Source: an uncultured Devosia sp.
Lineage (GTDB): Bacteria > Pseudomonadota > Alphaproteobacteria > Rhizobiales > Devosiaceae
Direction of reading: 5' to 3'
Length of the DNA: 34,591 bases
Assembly (NCBI RefSeq): GCF_913055165.1
Contig: NZ_CAJXJS010000040.1
Coordinates: 1-34,591, forward strand
The translations under genes were made by a program, and so were the position numbers. This document shows, one piece after another, positions 1 to 8,989 of the stretch (position 1 is its first letter; each line of letters begins with the position of its first letter). The notes under the pieces were generated by a model. It was not told the DNA's origin. It searched no databases and was given only the letters and a program-made list of their open reading frames with translations.

Positions 1-2181
<2,181 letters not shown>

Positions 2182-2236
2182 TCGGGGCTCGCTCTGGCTC
2201 GTTCAACTCAGTCGTGGTGGCGCTGCCGGGGCGAAA

Positions 2237-2249
2237 AAGTGGACCACTT
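2237..2249. promoter_or_regulatory. Short perfect palindrome upstream of carB
   Basis: AAGTGG-A-CCACTT is a perfect inverted repeat with a one-base centre, 56 bases upstream of the carB start. It could be an operator in the carB leader. The 2182-2415 interval shows no gene and no clear promoter to me. No regulator is identified and chance is possible. Confidence 0.25.
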
Positions 2250-2415
2250 CTTCTGACAGCACCAGGCGCCGGACGAGGGAGAGAATCGCCCGGACACACC
2301 CGTCCGCGCGAAACCCGCGCTGCAGTTGAGCACTGCGGCGCAGGGGAAAAGACCGAACATGGTGGTTAAGCGGGCTGTCTAGCGGAAGAGTCGGCGGAAG
2401 GGAAGGGGGTGGTGA

Positions 2416-2751
2416 TCAATCCGGGACCTGGGCGATACGATCCTCGCCGATGAGGTCGTCGTAGCCGGGCTTGGGCATGGGGAAGCCATAGCCAGTGCCC
2501 GGCTTGTCCCAGCGCAGTTTGCCTTCGGCATGGTAGTGGCTGGCATAGAGATGGACGGCGATGGCCTGCATGGCCAGATAGGTCGCCTGCATGCTGTCAA
2601 AGCCCCGGGCGCGCGACGACTTGCCGCCTTCGGGCCAGCCAATGTCAAACTGGCACTCCCAGTAGCCATCGCCCTGGATGGGGACGTGGAGTGTGATGGG
2701 GACATCGATGTCGCCTTCGGGCATCGTGGCGGTAAGAGTTCGCGTCAACAT
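2416..2751 (-). CDS. Small hypothetical protein (DUF6968-like)
   Basis: This 111-residue protein starts at the ATG at 2751, which has a GAGAGG ribosome site about 8 bases upstream; the frame stays open to 2799 but those upstream codons have no such site. The protein starts MLTRTLTATMPEGD and contains a beta-rich stretch (HVPIQGDGYWECQFDIGWPE), then a helix (SMQATYLAMQAIAVHLYAS) and a C-terminal GFPMPKPGYDD. It has no signal peptide or membrane segment. I remember similar short proteins of a DUF6968 type in Proteobacteria, but function is unknown. It lies downstream of the methyltransferase gene on the same strand with a 51-base gap and may be cotranscribed. Confidence 0.65.
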   Translation of the reverse strand: MLTRTLTATMPEGDIDVPITLHVPIQGDGYWECQFDIGWPEGGKSSRARGFDSMQATYLAMQAIAVHLYASHYHAEGKLRWDKPGTGYGFPMPKPGYDDLIGEDRIAQVPD

Positions 2752-2802
2752 ACGAAGCCTCTCAGCATGGGTGGGGTGACACCGCGTGTGTGAAACCAAG
2801 CA

Positions 2803-3546
2803 CTATACGGCCACGGCCAGACAAACCTGACGAAAGCTGTGTCGCGTCATGAGGCTGCGGTCGAAGTCGCCGAACCTATGGGCAAGTTTGAGGCCGCCCA
2901 AGGAAAGCAGGAGCGGGAGTTCCTGCGGATAGATCTGACGGAGGTCGAGGCGCGTGCGGCGAAAGTCTCTTTCGGTCTCGGTGGACCAATACCAGTTGGC
3001 GCGCGATATTTGGGTAACGGGATCGTAGGCGATCGTCTCCTCGACGGTGATTGTGCCGAGAACCTTATGTTGGAAAGTGCCAAGCGGTTGGCGTTCGTCA
3101 GTCGGCAGGCTCAGGAGGCGCGCACTGGGCACGTAGACGTCGAAGGCAAATACGCCGTCTGGCGCCAGATGCTTTCGGATGGCCGAGAAGGCGCGGCGGA
3201 AATCGTCCTCGGTGTGCAAGTGCATGAGCGAATTGGCGGCCATGATGATTGCGTCATATTGCCGGCCAAGCGCGACGTCGCGCATGTCGCATTCGACGAA
3301 CTCGGCCTTCAGGTCCTCCCGGGCAAGGGTGTGGCGAGCGCGGGCAAGCATGGTGGGGGATAGGTCGGCGCCGGTCACGTCTGCGCCGCTGGCCGCGAGC
3401 GGAGCCGTGAAACGGCCGGAGCCACAGGCAAGTTCGAGGACGCGGCGGCCCGTCCCGCCTGCTGCCTTCACATAGAACTGCTCCATGTCGGCATCGCGCG
3501 GTGCCACCAGGTCATAGAGGTCGGCGTCGTCGTAGAGAGAGTTCAT
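2803..3546 (-). CDS. Class I SAM-dependent methyltransferase
   Basis: This 247-residue protein has the Rossmann methyltransferase motifs: motif I VLELACGSGRF near residues 36-46, the acidic end of strand 2 (VTGADLSP), motif II/III (FVECDMRDV) and motif IV (YDAIIMAANSLMHL). The second half (TITVEETIAYDPVTQ, TERDFRRTRLDLRQIYP) resembles the accessory sheet of small-molecule methyltransferases. It starts at the ATG at 3546 with AGGA upstream. The substrate cannot be told from sequence. It is the first gene of a possible two-gene unit with the small gene at 2416, separated from the upstream GreA-like gene by a hairpin repeat. Confidence 0.85.
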   Translation of the reverse strand: MNSLYDDADLYDLVAPRDADMEQFYVKAAGGTGRRVLELACGSGRFTAPLAASGADVTGADLSPTMLARARHTLAREDLKAEFVECDMRDVALGRQYDAIIMAANSLMHLHTEDDFRRAFSAIRKHLAPDGVFAFDVYVPSARLLSLPTDERQPLGTFQHKVLGTITVEETIAYDPVTQISRANWYWSTETERDFRRTRLDLRQIYPQELPLLLSLGGLKLAHRFGDFDRSLMTRHSFRQVCLAVAV

Positions 3547-3636
3547 GCTGTCCTCGGGTGGCTCGCGAGCATTTTCGGGGCATGCCGTGGGGAGTGCAAG
3601 TTAGGAGATCGCACACCCCCTCCTACCTTTGCTACG

Positions 3637-3680
3637 GCCCTACGGGCCTTGCGGCGGTGCCTCCCCCTGTCAGGGGGAGG
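3637..3680. repeat. Two-hairpin intergenic repeat, copy 1
   Basis: GGCCC-TAC-GGGCC (3637-3649) is followed, nine bases and TG later, by CCTCCCCCT-GTC-AGGGGGAGG (3660-3680). The copy at 4819-4863 has the same two-hairpin architecture with the same spacing. It lies between the GreA-like gene and the methyltransferase, both minus. It may act as a transcription or RNA-stability barrier; it is not followed by a T-run. Confidence 0.7.
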
Positions 3681-3715
3681 TTTAGGGGGCGGTGGAGGTG
3701 GCAACTGTGGTTGGC

Positions 3716-4198
3716 TCACCCGATCCCCACAATCTCCACTTCTGCCTCGCCCAGCACGGCCACATCCCCCACAGCCTTGCCCATCAGCGCCCGCGCGAGG
3801 GGTGAGGCGAAGGACAGGGTGCCGGCCTTGGGGTCGGCTTCGTCTTCGCCGACCACGGTAAAAGTCTGGGTGCGGCCGTCGTCGCGCTGAAAGGTGACGC
3901 GGGAGCCGAAGGCGACGAGGTCGTTGCTCTCTGGCGGCGGCACGAGTTGGGCGGTGCGGATGCGTTCGTTGAGGTAGCGCAGGTCGCGCCAGGGATTGGC
4001 CGCCTGGCGGCGGCGTTCGTTGATGTCTTCGATGGCGAGGGCGGCTTCATAGGCGGCGGTAGCCTCAGCCAGTTGCCGCTGGAGTTGCGCCAGCCCGTTG
4101 GCGGTCACCAGGTTGGGGCCTGCGGGAATGGGCTTTTCCGGCAGCATGGTTTCGGCGGCCGTCTCGGCGCTGTCTTCCTTGGTAAAAGCTACACTCAC
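3716..4198 (-). CDS. GreA/GreB-family transcription elongation factor
   Basis: This 160-residue protein uses a GTG start (4198) with AGGA 7 bases upstream. Residues about 30-85 form an N-terminal coiled coil (ANGLAQLQRQLAEA through YLNERI) with acidic residues at the presumed tip (IEDINER). Residues about 95-160 are a Gre C-terminal FKBP-like domain (VAFGSRVTFQRDDG, SPLARALMGKAVGD). Gre factors enter the RNA polymerase secondary channel and stimulate cleavage of backtracked RNA. The N-terminal extension (MSVAFTKEDSAETAAE) differs from canonical GreA and matches an alphaproteobacterial variant often annotated simply as GreA; whether it cleaves RNA is not shown. The symbol is left open because of this divergence. 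Confidence 0.85.
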   Translation of the reverse strand: MSVAFTKEDSAETAAETMLPEKPIPAGPNLVTANGLAQLQRQLAEATAAYEAALAIEDINERRRQAANPWRDLRYLNERIRTAQLVPPPESNDLVAFGSRVTFQRDDGRTQTFTVVGEDEADPKAGTLSFASPLARALMGKAVGDVAVLGEAEVEIVGIG

Positions 4199-4427
4199 TG
4201 AAAAATCCTGACTTCGGCTAAGATGAGGGCGACCGGTTCGGGCGGGCGCACACTAAGGTTTTCCCTATGTAGGTCGTCTGGCGGTGAGATGATACGGCGG
4301 GAATGTAGCTTCCCCGCTCACTGCGTGCCACCGGCACGAATTTCTGGCAGGACGCTCCAGGCAATCGTGGCCTTCTCACCTGAATTCCTTGCTTCGGCAG
4401 GATCTCGCGCGAAGCGCCGGTTCAAAG

Positions 4428-4457
4428 TTGACATGCAAGCAATTGCTTGCCTATAAA
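4428..4457 (+). promoter_or_regulatory. Sigma-70-type promoter of the ArsR gene
   Basis: TTGACA (4428-4433) and TATAAA (4452-4457) are separated by 18 bases, close to consensus, 32 bases before the ATG at 4489. A perfect palindrome fills the spacer, so a bound repressor would block polymerase. The preceding stretch 4199-4427, between the divergent GreA-like gene and this promoter, shows no gene. Confidence 0.8.
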
Positions 4458-4476
4458 CATGCAAGAAGATACTTGC
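4435..4476. promoter_or_regulatory. Tandem operators, probably for the ArsR-family regulator
   Basis: Two 16-base sites share the form GCAAG-N6-CTTGC: 4435-4450 (GCAAGCAATTGCTTGC, fully palindromic) and 4461-4476 (GCAAGAAGATACTTGC). Their starts are 26 bases apart. The first fills the -35/-10 spacer and the second lies at the presumed transcription start. This is the classic layout of an autorepressed ArsR-family gene. Binding by the adjacent protein is inferred. Confidence 0.75.
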
Positions 4477-4488
4477 GTATAAGCAGCC

Positions 4489-4779
4489 ATGACCCCCGAC
4501 GAACTTGACGCGCTTTTCAAGGCTCTGGCCGATCCGACGCGGCGGCGGATCGTGGATCGGCTGGCAGAGCGGCCGGATCAGTCGCTGTTCGAATTGTGTG
4601 CGGGCGCCGTGGCCAAGGGGCAGCCGGTCATGTCGCGGCAGGCGGTGAGCCAGCATCTTGAGGTGCTGGAAAAGGCGGGGCTGGTCCAAGTGACCCGGGC
4701 AGGGCGGACCAAGCTGCACCGGCTGGAGCTGTGGCCGCTCAGGGCGGCGCAGAAGGCGTGGCTGGGGCGGTTGTTGTGA
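4489..4779 (+). CDS. ArsR-family winged-helix transcriptional regulator
   Basis: This 96-residue protein is almost entirely an ArsR-type DNA-binding domain: LFKALADPTRRRIVDRLAE (helices 1-2), FELCAGAV, recognition helix region SRQAVSQHLEVLEKAGLV, and wing VTRAGRTKLHRLE. It has no cysteine cluster like that of the metal-sensing ArsR/SmtB proteins, so it more likely belongs to the group paired with VOC or SRPBCC proteins. It is preceded by a near-consensus promoter containing two matching palindromes, indicating autorepression. The VOC gene 120 bases downstream is the probable partner, though a hairpin repeat lies between them. The inducing signal is unknown. Confidence 0.92.
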   Translation: MTPDELDALFKALADPTRRRIVDRLAERPDQSLFELCAGAVAKGQPVMSRQAVSQHLEVLEKAGLVQVTRAGRTKLHRLELWPLRAAQKAWLGRLL

Positions 4780-4818
4780 GGGACCGGACGTGCCGACACC
4801 CCAACTAGCTCTGCTCCG

Positions 4819-4863
4819 GGCCCAGCGGGCCACGCGTCGCTGCCTCCCCCGTGGAGGGGGAGG
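4819..4863. repeat. Two-hairpin intergenic repeat, copy 2
   Basis: GGCCC-AGC-GGGCC (4819-4831), nine bases and TG, then CCTCCCCC-GTGGA-GGGGGAGG (4843-4863). It has the same layout as the copy at 3637-3680. It sits between the ArsR and VOC genes and could lower read-through between them. Confidence 0.7.
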
Positions 4864-4899
4864 TGACGATGAACACTCAAACCGGTGAGAGGACCAAAG

Positions 4900-5292
4900 A
4901 TGAAAATCTATGTGACGAATGTGTTTGTCGATGATCAGCAGAAGGCGCTGGAATTTTATCGGGACCGGCTGGGTTTCGCGGTGAAGCGCGATATCGACCT
5001 GGGCGGGGGCAATCGCTGGTTGACCGTGGTGTCGCCGGACAATCCGGATGGAACCGAGCTGCTGCTGGAGCCCAGCGATCATCCGGCGGTCGGGCCGTTC
5101 AAGGCGGCATTGGTGGTCGACGGCATCCCCGCAGCCTCGTTCATGGTGGACGATATTGCCGCCGAAGTCGCGCGGCTGAAGGCGGAGGGCGTGCAGTTTA
5201 CTGTCGAGCCGATGGATGCGGGTGCAGTGATGATGGCCGTGTTTGACGACAGCTGCGGCAATCTCATCCAGATCGTGCAGGTGAAGGGCTAG
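4900..5292 (+). CDS. VOC (glyoxalase/bleomycin-resistance) superfamily protein
   Basis: This 130-residue protein has the paired beta-alpha-beta-beta-beta modules of the vicinal oxygen chelate fold: NVFVDDQQKALEFYRDRLGF and the strand WLTVVSP..ELLLEP in the first half, ASFMVDDIAAEVARLKAEGV and MMAVFDDSCGNLIQIVQ in the second. Such proteins may be dioxygenases, isomerases or resistance proteins; substrate is not evident. The ATG at 4900 is chosen over an upstream GTG at 4885 because GAGAGGA lies 6-7 bases before it. It follows the ArsR gene on the same strand, a pairing often seen with VOC proteins. Confidence 0.88.
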   Translation: MKIYVTNVFVDDQQKALEFYRDRLGFAVKRDIDLGGGNRWLTVVSPDNPDGTELLLEPSDHPAVGPFKAALVVDGIPAASFMVDDIAAEVARLKAEGVQFTVEPMDAGAVMMAVFDDSCGNLIQIVQVKG

Positions 5293-5318
5293 AATTGTCC
5301 GGCCGCATCAGGCGGGGA

Positions 5319-5367
5319 GGGAACCTATCGGGCTGCCGCGCGTGATGCCTTGGAGATGTTTCCAAGG
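5319..5367 (+). promoter_or_regulatory. Near-EcfG promoter and hairpin over the ribosome site
   Basis: GGAAC (5320-5324) followed after 16 bases by CGTG (5341-5344) differs by one base from the EcfG consensus GGAAC-N16-CGTT. Downstream, CCTTGG-N8-CCAAGG (5348-5367) would pair and occlude the AAGGAG ribosome site at 5364-5369 of the next gene. Both are weak taken alone. Confidence 0.35.
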
Positions 5368-5376
5368 AGCCGCAAC

Positions 5377-5694
5377 ATGAAACGCCTTACCCTTGCCCTC
5401 GCCACAGCCTTCGCAGCCGGCCTTTTCGTTCCGCTCCCGGCTGCGGCGCAAATTGGTGCCGATCCGGTTGCCTGTCCCAGCCAGCAGGATCTCGAGCAGT
5501 TCGTCAGCAGCAATGGCGATATCCAGCCTGAGGACTGCACGGTCATTGATATCAGCAAGCTGACCTCGGAAGGGCAGGAATTGTGCCTGATCGATTTCGG
5601 CGTGGATGAGGGGTTTTTGGGACGCCTGCGTGAGGTGGCGATGCCGAGCCAGTGGTGGGTGCGCTGCGAGGACCTGGAACTGGCGCTCGAATAG
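5377..5694 (+). CDS. Secreted small hypothetical protein
   Basis: This 105-residue protein has a clear Sec signal peptide (MKRLTLALATAFAAGLFVPL, then PAAAQ with cleavage probably after AAA). The mature part has four cysteines (VACPS, EDCTV, ELCLI, VRCED), compatible with two disulfides in the periplasm, and an acidic C-terminus. The ATG at 5377 has AAGGAG 7 bases upstream; codons from 5350 are rejected because they would remove that spacing. No family is recognised. It converges on the DUF2200 gene with only 5 bases between the stops. Confidence 0.75.
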   Translation: MKRLTLALATAFAAGLFVPLPAAAQIGADPVACPSQQDLEQFVSSNGDIQPEDCTVIDISKLTSEGQELCLIDFGVDEGFLGRLREVAMPSQWWVRCEDLELALE

Positions 5695-5699
5695 GCCTG

Positions 5700-6050
5700 T
5701 CAGGCGCGCAGGATTTTCGCCATCGCCTTGCCCCTGGCGAGTTCGTCCACGAGTTTGTCGAGGTAGCGGATTTCGCGCATGGTCTCCTCCTCGATCTCCT
5801 CAATCCGCACGCCGCAGATGACACCCTTGATCTGGGTGCGATTGGGGTTGAGGCGAGGGGCCCTGGCAAAGAAATCCTCAAAACTCGTGCCATTGGCCAG
5901 TTCGGCCTCCAGGCTTTTCTGGTCGTGGCCCGTGAGCCAGCGGAAAATCTCGTCGACCTCGGCCTTGCTGCGCCCCTTGCGTTCGGCCTTGGTGACATAG
6001 AGCGGATAGACGCTGGCGACGCTGGTGGCATAGATGCGGTGCCCGGGCAT
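5700..6050 (-). CDS. DUF2200 family protein
   Basis: This 116-residue protein matches the DUF2200 pattern closely from end to end: [54 protein letters not shown] and [20 protein letters not shown]. Family members are short cytoplasmic proteins of unknown function found in many bacteria. The ATG at 6050 follows GGAGAG by 7 bases; the TTG two codons upstream is less likely. It is single-gene and convergent with the secreted small protein. Confidence 0.9.
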   Translation of the reverse strand: MPGHRIYATSVASVYPLYVTKAERKGRSKAEVDEIFRWLTGHDQKSLEAELANGTSFEDFFARAPRLNPNRTQIKGVICGVRIEEIEEETMREIRYLDKLVDELARGKAMAKILRA

Positions 6051-6217
6051 GCGCAAGCTCTCCAGTTTTGCTGCACACGAATGCTAGCACGGGGCCGGCC
6101 TGACCGGCAAAGCGGCGGCCGCCAGGGGCCAAACTTATCGTGATTGGCTGGCAGGCAACGATATGGCCGACGCCGGCTTAGGCGATTGTCACATTGGATG
6201 ATCGACAGGAGAAAATC

Positions 6218-7441
6218 ATGTCCCTCACGCCACGCCTGCTGGCCAGTACAATGCTTTCGGTGGCCGTGCTGACCGGTCCCGTCCTTGCGCAGGGCCAGCC
6301 GGTGGAGACCGCGCCACCGAACGCGCCGCACCAGACCCCGGCCTTTGAAGGCCAGACACGGGCGCCGCAGCCCGAGCAACCCGTGGAGACGGATCAGCAG
6401 GTGATTGCCGAGGGCCTGCCCCATCTGTGGGCGATGGAATTCCTGCCCGATGGGCGGATGCTGGTGACGGCAAAGTCGGGGGTGCTGCACATCGTCACCC
6501 AGGATGGTGAGGTCAGCGAGCCGATCACGGGCCTACCGGAGGTGGACCTGGTGGGGCAGGGTGGGCTGCTCGATGTGGCGCTGGCCAATGATTTTGCAGA
6601 TTCGGGGCGTATCTTTGTGTCGTTCTCCGAACCGCGCGAAGACGGCAATGGCACTTCGGTTGCCTCGGCCCGGCTGGTGCTGGCGGAGGATGGCGGCGCC
6701 AGCCTTGAGGATGTCGAGGTGATCTTCCGGCAGGAGCCAAGCTATGACGGGCGCTTGCATTTCGGCTCGCGGATTGTGCCGACCGAGGACGGCAATCTCT
6801 ATGTGACCGTTGGTGAACGCTCCGACGACCCCATCCGCGACCAGGCTCAGGAGCTGCAGAGCGGGCTGGGCAAGATCTTCCGGATCACGCCTGAAGGCGA
6901 ACCGGTCGAGGGCAATCCGTTCATGGACAATCCCGATGCGCTCGACAGCATCTGGAGCCTGGGGCACCGGAATGTGCAATCGGCGACGCTGGACGATGAG
7001 GGCCGTCTATGGACTGTGGAGCACGGCGCCAGGGGCGGGGACGAGCTGAACCTGCCCGAGGCGGGGAAGAATTATGGTTGGCCGGAAGTGGCCTATGGCA
7101 TCACCTATGGCGGTGAGCCGATCGAGGGTGGGATCACCCAGAGCGCGGAGACCGAACAGCCGGTCTATTATTGGGACCCGGTCATCGCGCCCTCGGGCAT
7201 GGCCTATTACGATGGTGACGCCTTCCCCGAATGGCAGGGTGACTTCCTGGTCGGGGGCCTTGTGGCCCAAGCCGTGGTGGTGCTGCACATGGCGGACGAC
7301 CGGGTGGCACAGGAAGCGCGTGTGGATGTCGGTGCGCGGGTTCGAGACGTTCGGGTCGGTCCGGATGGCGCGGTCTATGCGGTGACGGAGAACCGGGGCG
7401 CGGGCACGTCGAGCATCGTGAAGATCACCAAGGCCGAATAG
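6218..7441 (+). CDS. PQQ-dependent aldose sugar dehydrogenase-like protein, exported
   Basis: This 407-residue protein belongs to the glucose/sorbosone dehydrogenase (GSDH) beta-propeller family. A signal peptide (about residues 1-25, ending VLAQ) is followed by a Pro/Gln-rich linker and, from about residue 58, a propeller with LPHLWAMEFLPDGRMLVT, GQGGLLDVAL, RLHFGSRI (H181, the presumed catalytic base), GHRNVQ, EHGARGGDELN and NYGWP. Members oxidise aldoses in the periplasm with PQQ; no PQQ synthesis genes are in this window. The ATG at 6218 has AGGAG 6 bases upstream. It is monocistronic and ends at a strong terminator at 7451. Confidence 0.93.
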   Translation: MSLTPRLLASTMLSVAVLTGPVLAQGQPVETAPPNAPHQTPAFEGQTRAPQPEQPVETDQQVIAEGLPHLWAMEFLPDGRMLVTAKSGVLHIVTQDGEVSEPITGLPEVDLVGQGGLLDVALANDFADSGRIFVSFSEPREDGNGTSVASARLVLAEDGGASLEDVEVIFRQEPSYDGRLHFGSRIVPTEDGNLYVTVGERSDDPIRDQAQELQSGLGKIFRITPEGEPVEGNPFMDNPDALDSIWSLGHRNVQSATLDDEGRLWTVEHGARGGDELNLPEAGKNYGWPEVAYGITYGGEPIEGGITQSAETEQPVYYWDPVIAPSGMAYYDGDAFPEWQGDFLVGGLVAQAVVVLHMADDRVAQEARVDVGARVRDVRVGPDGAVYAVTENRGAGTSSIVKITKAE

Positions 7442-7450
7442 GCAAAAGGA

Positions 7451-7479
7451 AAAGGCCCGGCGCAGTGCCGGGCCTTTTT
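7451..7479 (+). terminator. Rho-independent terminator of the sugar dehydrogenase gene
   Basis: An 11-base stem AAAGGCCCGGC / GCCGGGCCTTT with a GCAGT loop runs directly into TTTTT (7475-7479). It lies 10 bases after the stop at 7441. On the minus strand the upstream A-run gives a T-tract, so it may also end transcription of csbD. Confidence 0.92.
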
Positions 7480-7496
7480 CAACAGCGGAGGCTGGA

Positions 7497-7697
7497 TCAG
7501 TGCATCTGGCTGGACCAGTCATCGACTTCCTTGCGGACCTCGTCCTTGGTCTTGCCGTAGCGCTCCTGAATCTTGCCTTCGAGCTGCTCGCGATTGCCAT
7601 TGATCTGGGCCATGTCGTCGTCGGTCAGCTTTCCCCAGTTTTCCTTGGCCTTGCCCGAGAACTGTTTCCAACTGCCTTCGATGCGATTCCAATCCAT
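7497..7697 (-). CDS. CsbD-family stress protein
   Basis: This 66-residue protein is a full-length CsbD-like protein: MDWNRIEGSWKQFSGKAKE, WGKLTDDDMAQINGNREQL and GKIQERYGKTKDEVRKEVDDW. It is small, charged, helical and cytoplasmic, and of unknown molecular function; relatives are general-stress induced. The start at 7697 has AGGAG 8 bases upstream; the frame extends further upstream but without support. A perfect EcfG-type promoter lies 34-58 bases upstream, within the end of the DedA gene, so expression is probably driven by the general stress sigma factor rather than only by read-through. Confidence 0.95.
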   Translation of the reverse strand: MDWNRIEGSWKQFSGKAKENWGKLTDDDMAQINGNREQLEGKIQERYGKTKDEVRKEVDDWSSQMH

Positions 7698-7728
7698 TGT
7701 CAGATCTCCTTTTCTTGTCGGTACCTGA

Positions 7729-8364
7729 TCAACGTCGGAGACCCGAGCTTGTTCCACCGCCCGGCGGATGGCGGCGATTGCGCCATCGCGCGGCGCCGAG
7801 GTCGAGCGCGAAGCCGAGGAGCACGGCGAGCGCTATGGCAATAGCCATGCCGAGGAGCGGCTGGCTCCTGAACCAATGGCCGGCCAGATAGCCCATGGTG
7901 ACATTGTAGATCGCCCAGGCGAGGCCTGCGGCGAGGCAGAAAGGGGCGAAACGGGCGAAGGCATAACCGGTGCTGCCCGCCGCCAGATTGACCGCCAGCC
8001 GGGCAAACGGAATGAAGCGCGCGGTCAGCACGACCATGCCGGTGCGCGGGCCGAGGCGCCGGCTGGCCCAGCGCAGCATCCGCGCCAATGGCCGGAAGCG
8101 GGTGGATTGGAGGCGGCGGATGCCGATCTGCCGGCCAATTGTATAGGTTAGCATATCGCCAACAAAGGCGCCGGCCGAGGCGACCAGCACGAGCAGCATG
8201 AGGTCAGGCACTGCGCTGGCTGCGGCGAGCGAGGCGAGGCCGACGACGAGGACTTCGCTGGGAAAGACAGGGAAGACAGCGTCCAGAACCACCAGGGCCA
8301 GAGCAATGGCATAGATCCAGGGTGAGTTCGCCAGGGGCAGGAGGAAATCGTGGAGGAAGTCCAT
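7729..8364 (-). CDS. DedA family (VTT domain) membrane protein
   Basis: This 211-residue integral membrane protein has the DedA/SNARE-associated pattern: LVVLDAVFPVFPSEVLVV near residues 24-41, ASAGAFVGDMLTYTIGRQIG, and the conserved re-entrant RFIPFARLAVNLAAGSTGY followed by two C-terminal hydrophobic segments. DedA proteins are linked to lipid-carrier flipping (undecaprenyl phosphate or phospholipid) and membrane-potential maintenance; which applies is unknown. The ATG at 8364 has only a weak ribosome site. The 3' end contains the csbD promoter. The last residues (RWRNRRHPPGGGTSSG) form a basic cytoplasmic tail. Confidence 0.92.
   Translation of the reverse strand: MDFLHDFLLPLANSPWIYAIALALVVLDAVFPVFPSEVLVVGLASLAAASAVPDLMLLVLVASAGAFVGDMLTYTIGRQIGIRRLQSTRFRPLARMLRWASRRLGPRTGMVVLTARFIPFARLAVNLAAGSTGYAFARFAPFCLAAGLAWAIYNVTMGYLAGHWFRSQPLLGMAIAIALAVLLGFALDLGAARWRNRRHPPGGGTSSGLRR
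7731..7755 (-). promoter_or_regulatory. EcfG-type general stress promoter of csbD
   Basis: On the minus strand GGAAC (7755-7751), 16 bases, then CGTT (7734-7731): a perfect match to the alphaproteobacterial EcfG consensus. It ends 34 bases before the csbD start. It overlaps the DedA coding end. Confidence 0.88.
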
Positions 8365-8438
8365 GGCGGCCGCCAGCTAGTCGAGGGAACGCCCAAACTA
8401 GCGGATTGGTGGGACAGGCATATGACGGTCCGTGCCGG

Positions 8439-8807
8439 TCAGGCGGCCCGTGCGGTTTGTTGGGCGCAGAGGGCGGCGACAATGTCGGCCACCAAATAGG
8501 GCTTGGGCAGGAAAACGGCACCGGGCGGCAATTGTGCCGCTGCGGGGCGCACGCCGCCCGAAACAACGACAATCGGCAGGCGGGGGCGGGTCCGAGCTGC
8601 AAGGCGTGCCAATACGAGGCCATCGGGACCGTCGCCAAGTTCGATATCGGTGACGAGACCATCCACGGTCTGGTCCATCATATAGCTCGCCGTGCGGGCG
8701 CTGCCTGCTGTCCGGACGTCGTAGCCCAGCTCGGCCAGCTGGTCCGCGAGTTCGAGCAGCAGCAAAGGCTGGTCTTCGACTACCAGGATGCGTTTGATCT
8801 CGGTCAT
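8439..8807 (-). CDS. Single-domain response regulator (REC only)
   Basis: This 122-residue receiver domain has no output domain: IKRILVVEDQP (acidic E11, D12), LVTDIEL (phosphoacceptor D54), IVVVSGG (conserved Ser in the Thr/Ser position) and FLPKPY (conserved Lys). The start at 8807 has AGGAG upstream; the 24 extra upstream codons lack support and do not look like a receiver. Stand-alone receivers act as phosphate shuttles or by protein contact. The output partner is not identifiable from sequence; the divergent HD-GYP phosphodiesterase starts 182 bases away, which suggests but does not prove a link. Confidence 0.92.
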   Translation of the reverse strand: MTEIKRILVVEDQPLLLLELADQLAELGYDVRTAGSARTASYMMDQTVDGLVTDIELGDGPDGLVLARLAARTRPRLPIVVVSGGVRPAAAQLPPGAVFLPKPYLVADIVAALCAQQTARAA

Positions 8808-8847
8808 TTCCGCGCCTCCTCGATCGGCGATTGGCAAGGAGTGAAGC

Positions 8848-8877
8848 GCCGGTGACCGCTTTCGTTGCATCACCGGC
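8848..8877. promoter_or_regulatory. Inverted repeat upstream of the response regulator
   Basis: GCCGGTGA (8848-8855) and TCACCGGC (8870-8877) are perfect inverted arms around 14 bases, in the divergent interval between the response regulator and the HD-GYP gene. It may be an operator or a leader hairpin of the minus-strand gene. No regulator is known. Confidence 0.35.
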
Positions 8878-8989
8878 ACGCATGGCTGCCAGTATGGTTA
8901 GTATTTGGTTCAAATTGTTCCTATGGGCAGGCGAGGATATTCGCTTAAGCATTGCCGCTTAGGGTCGGTGTCGCTGGAGATGCGAGACC

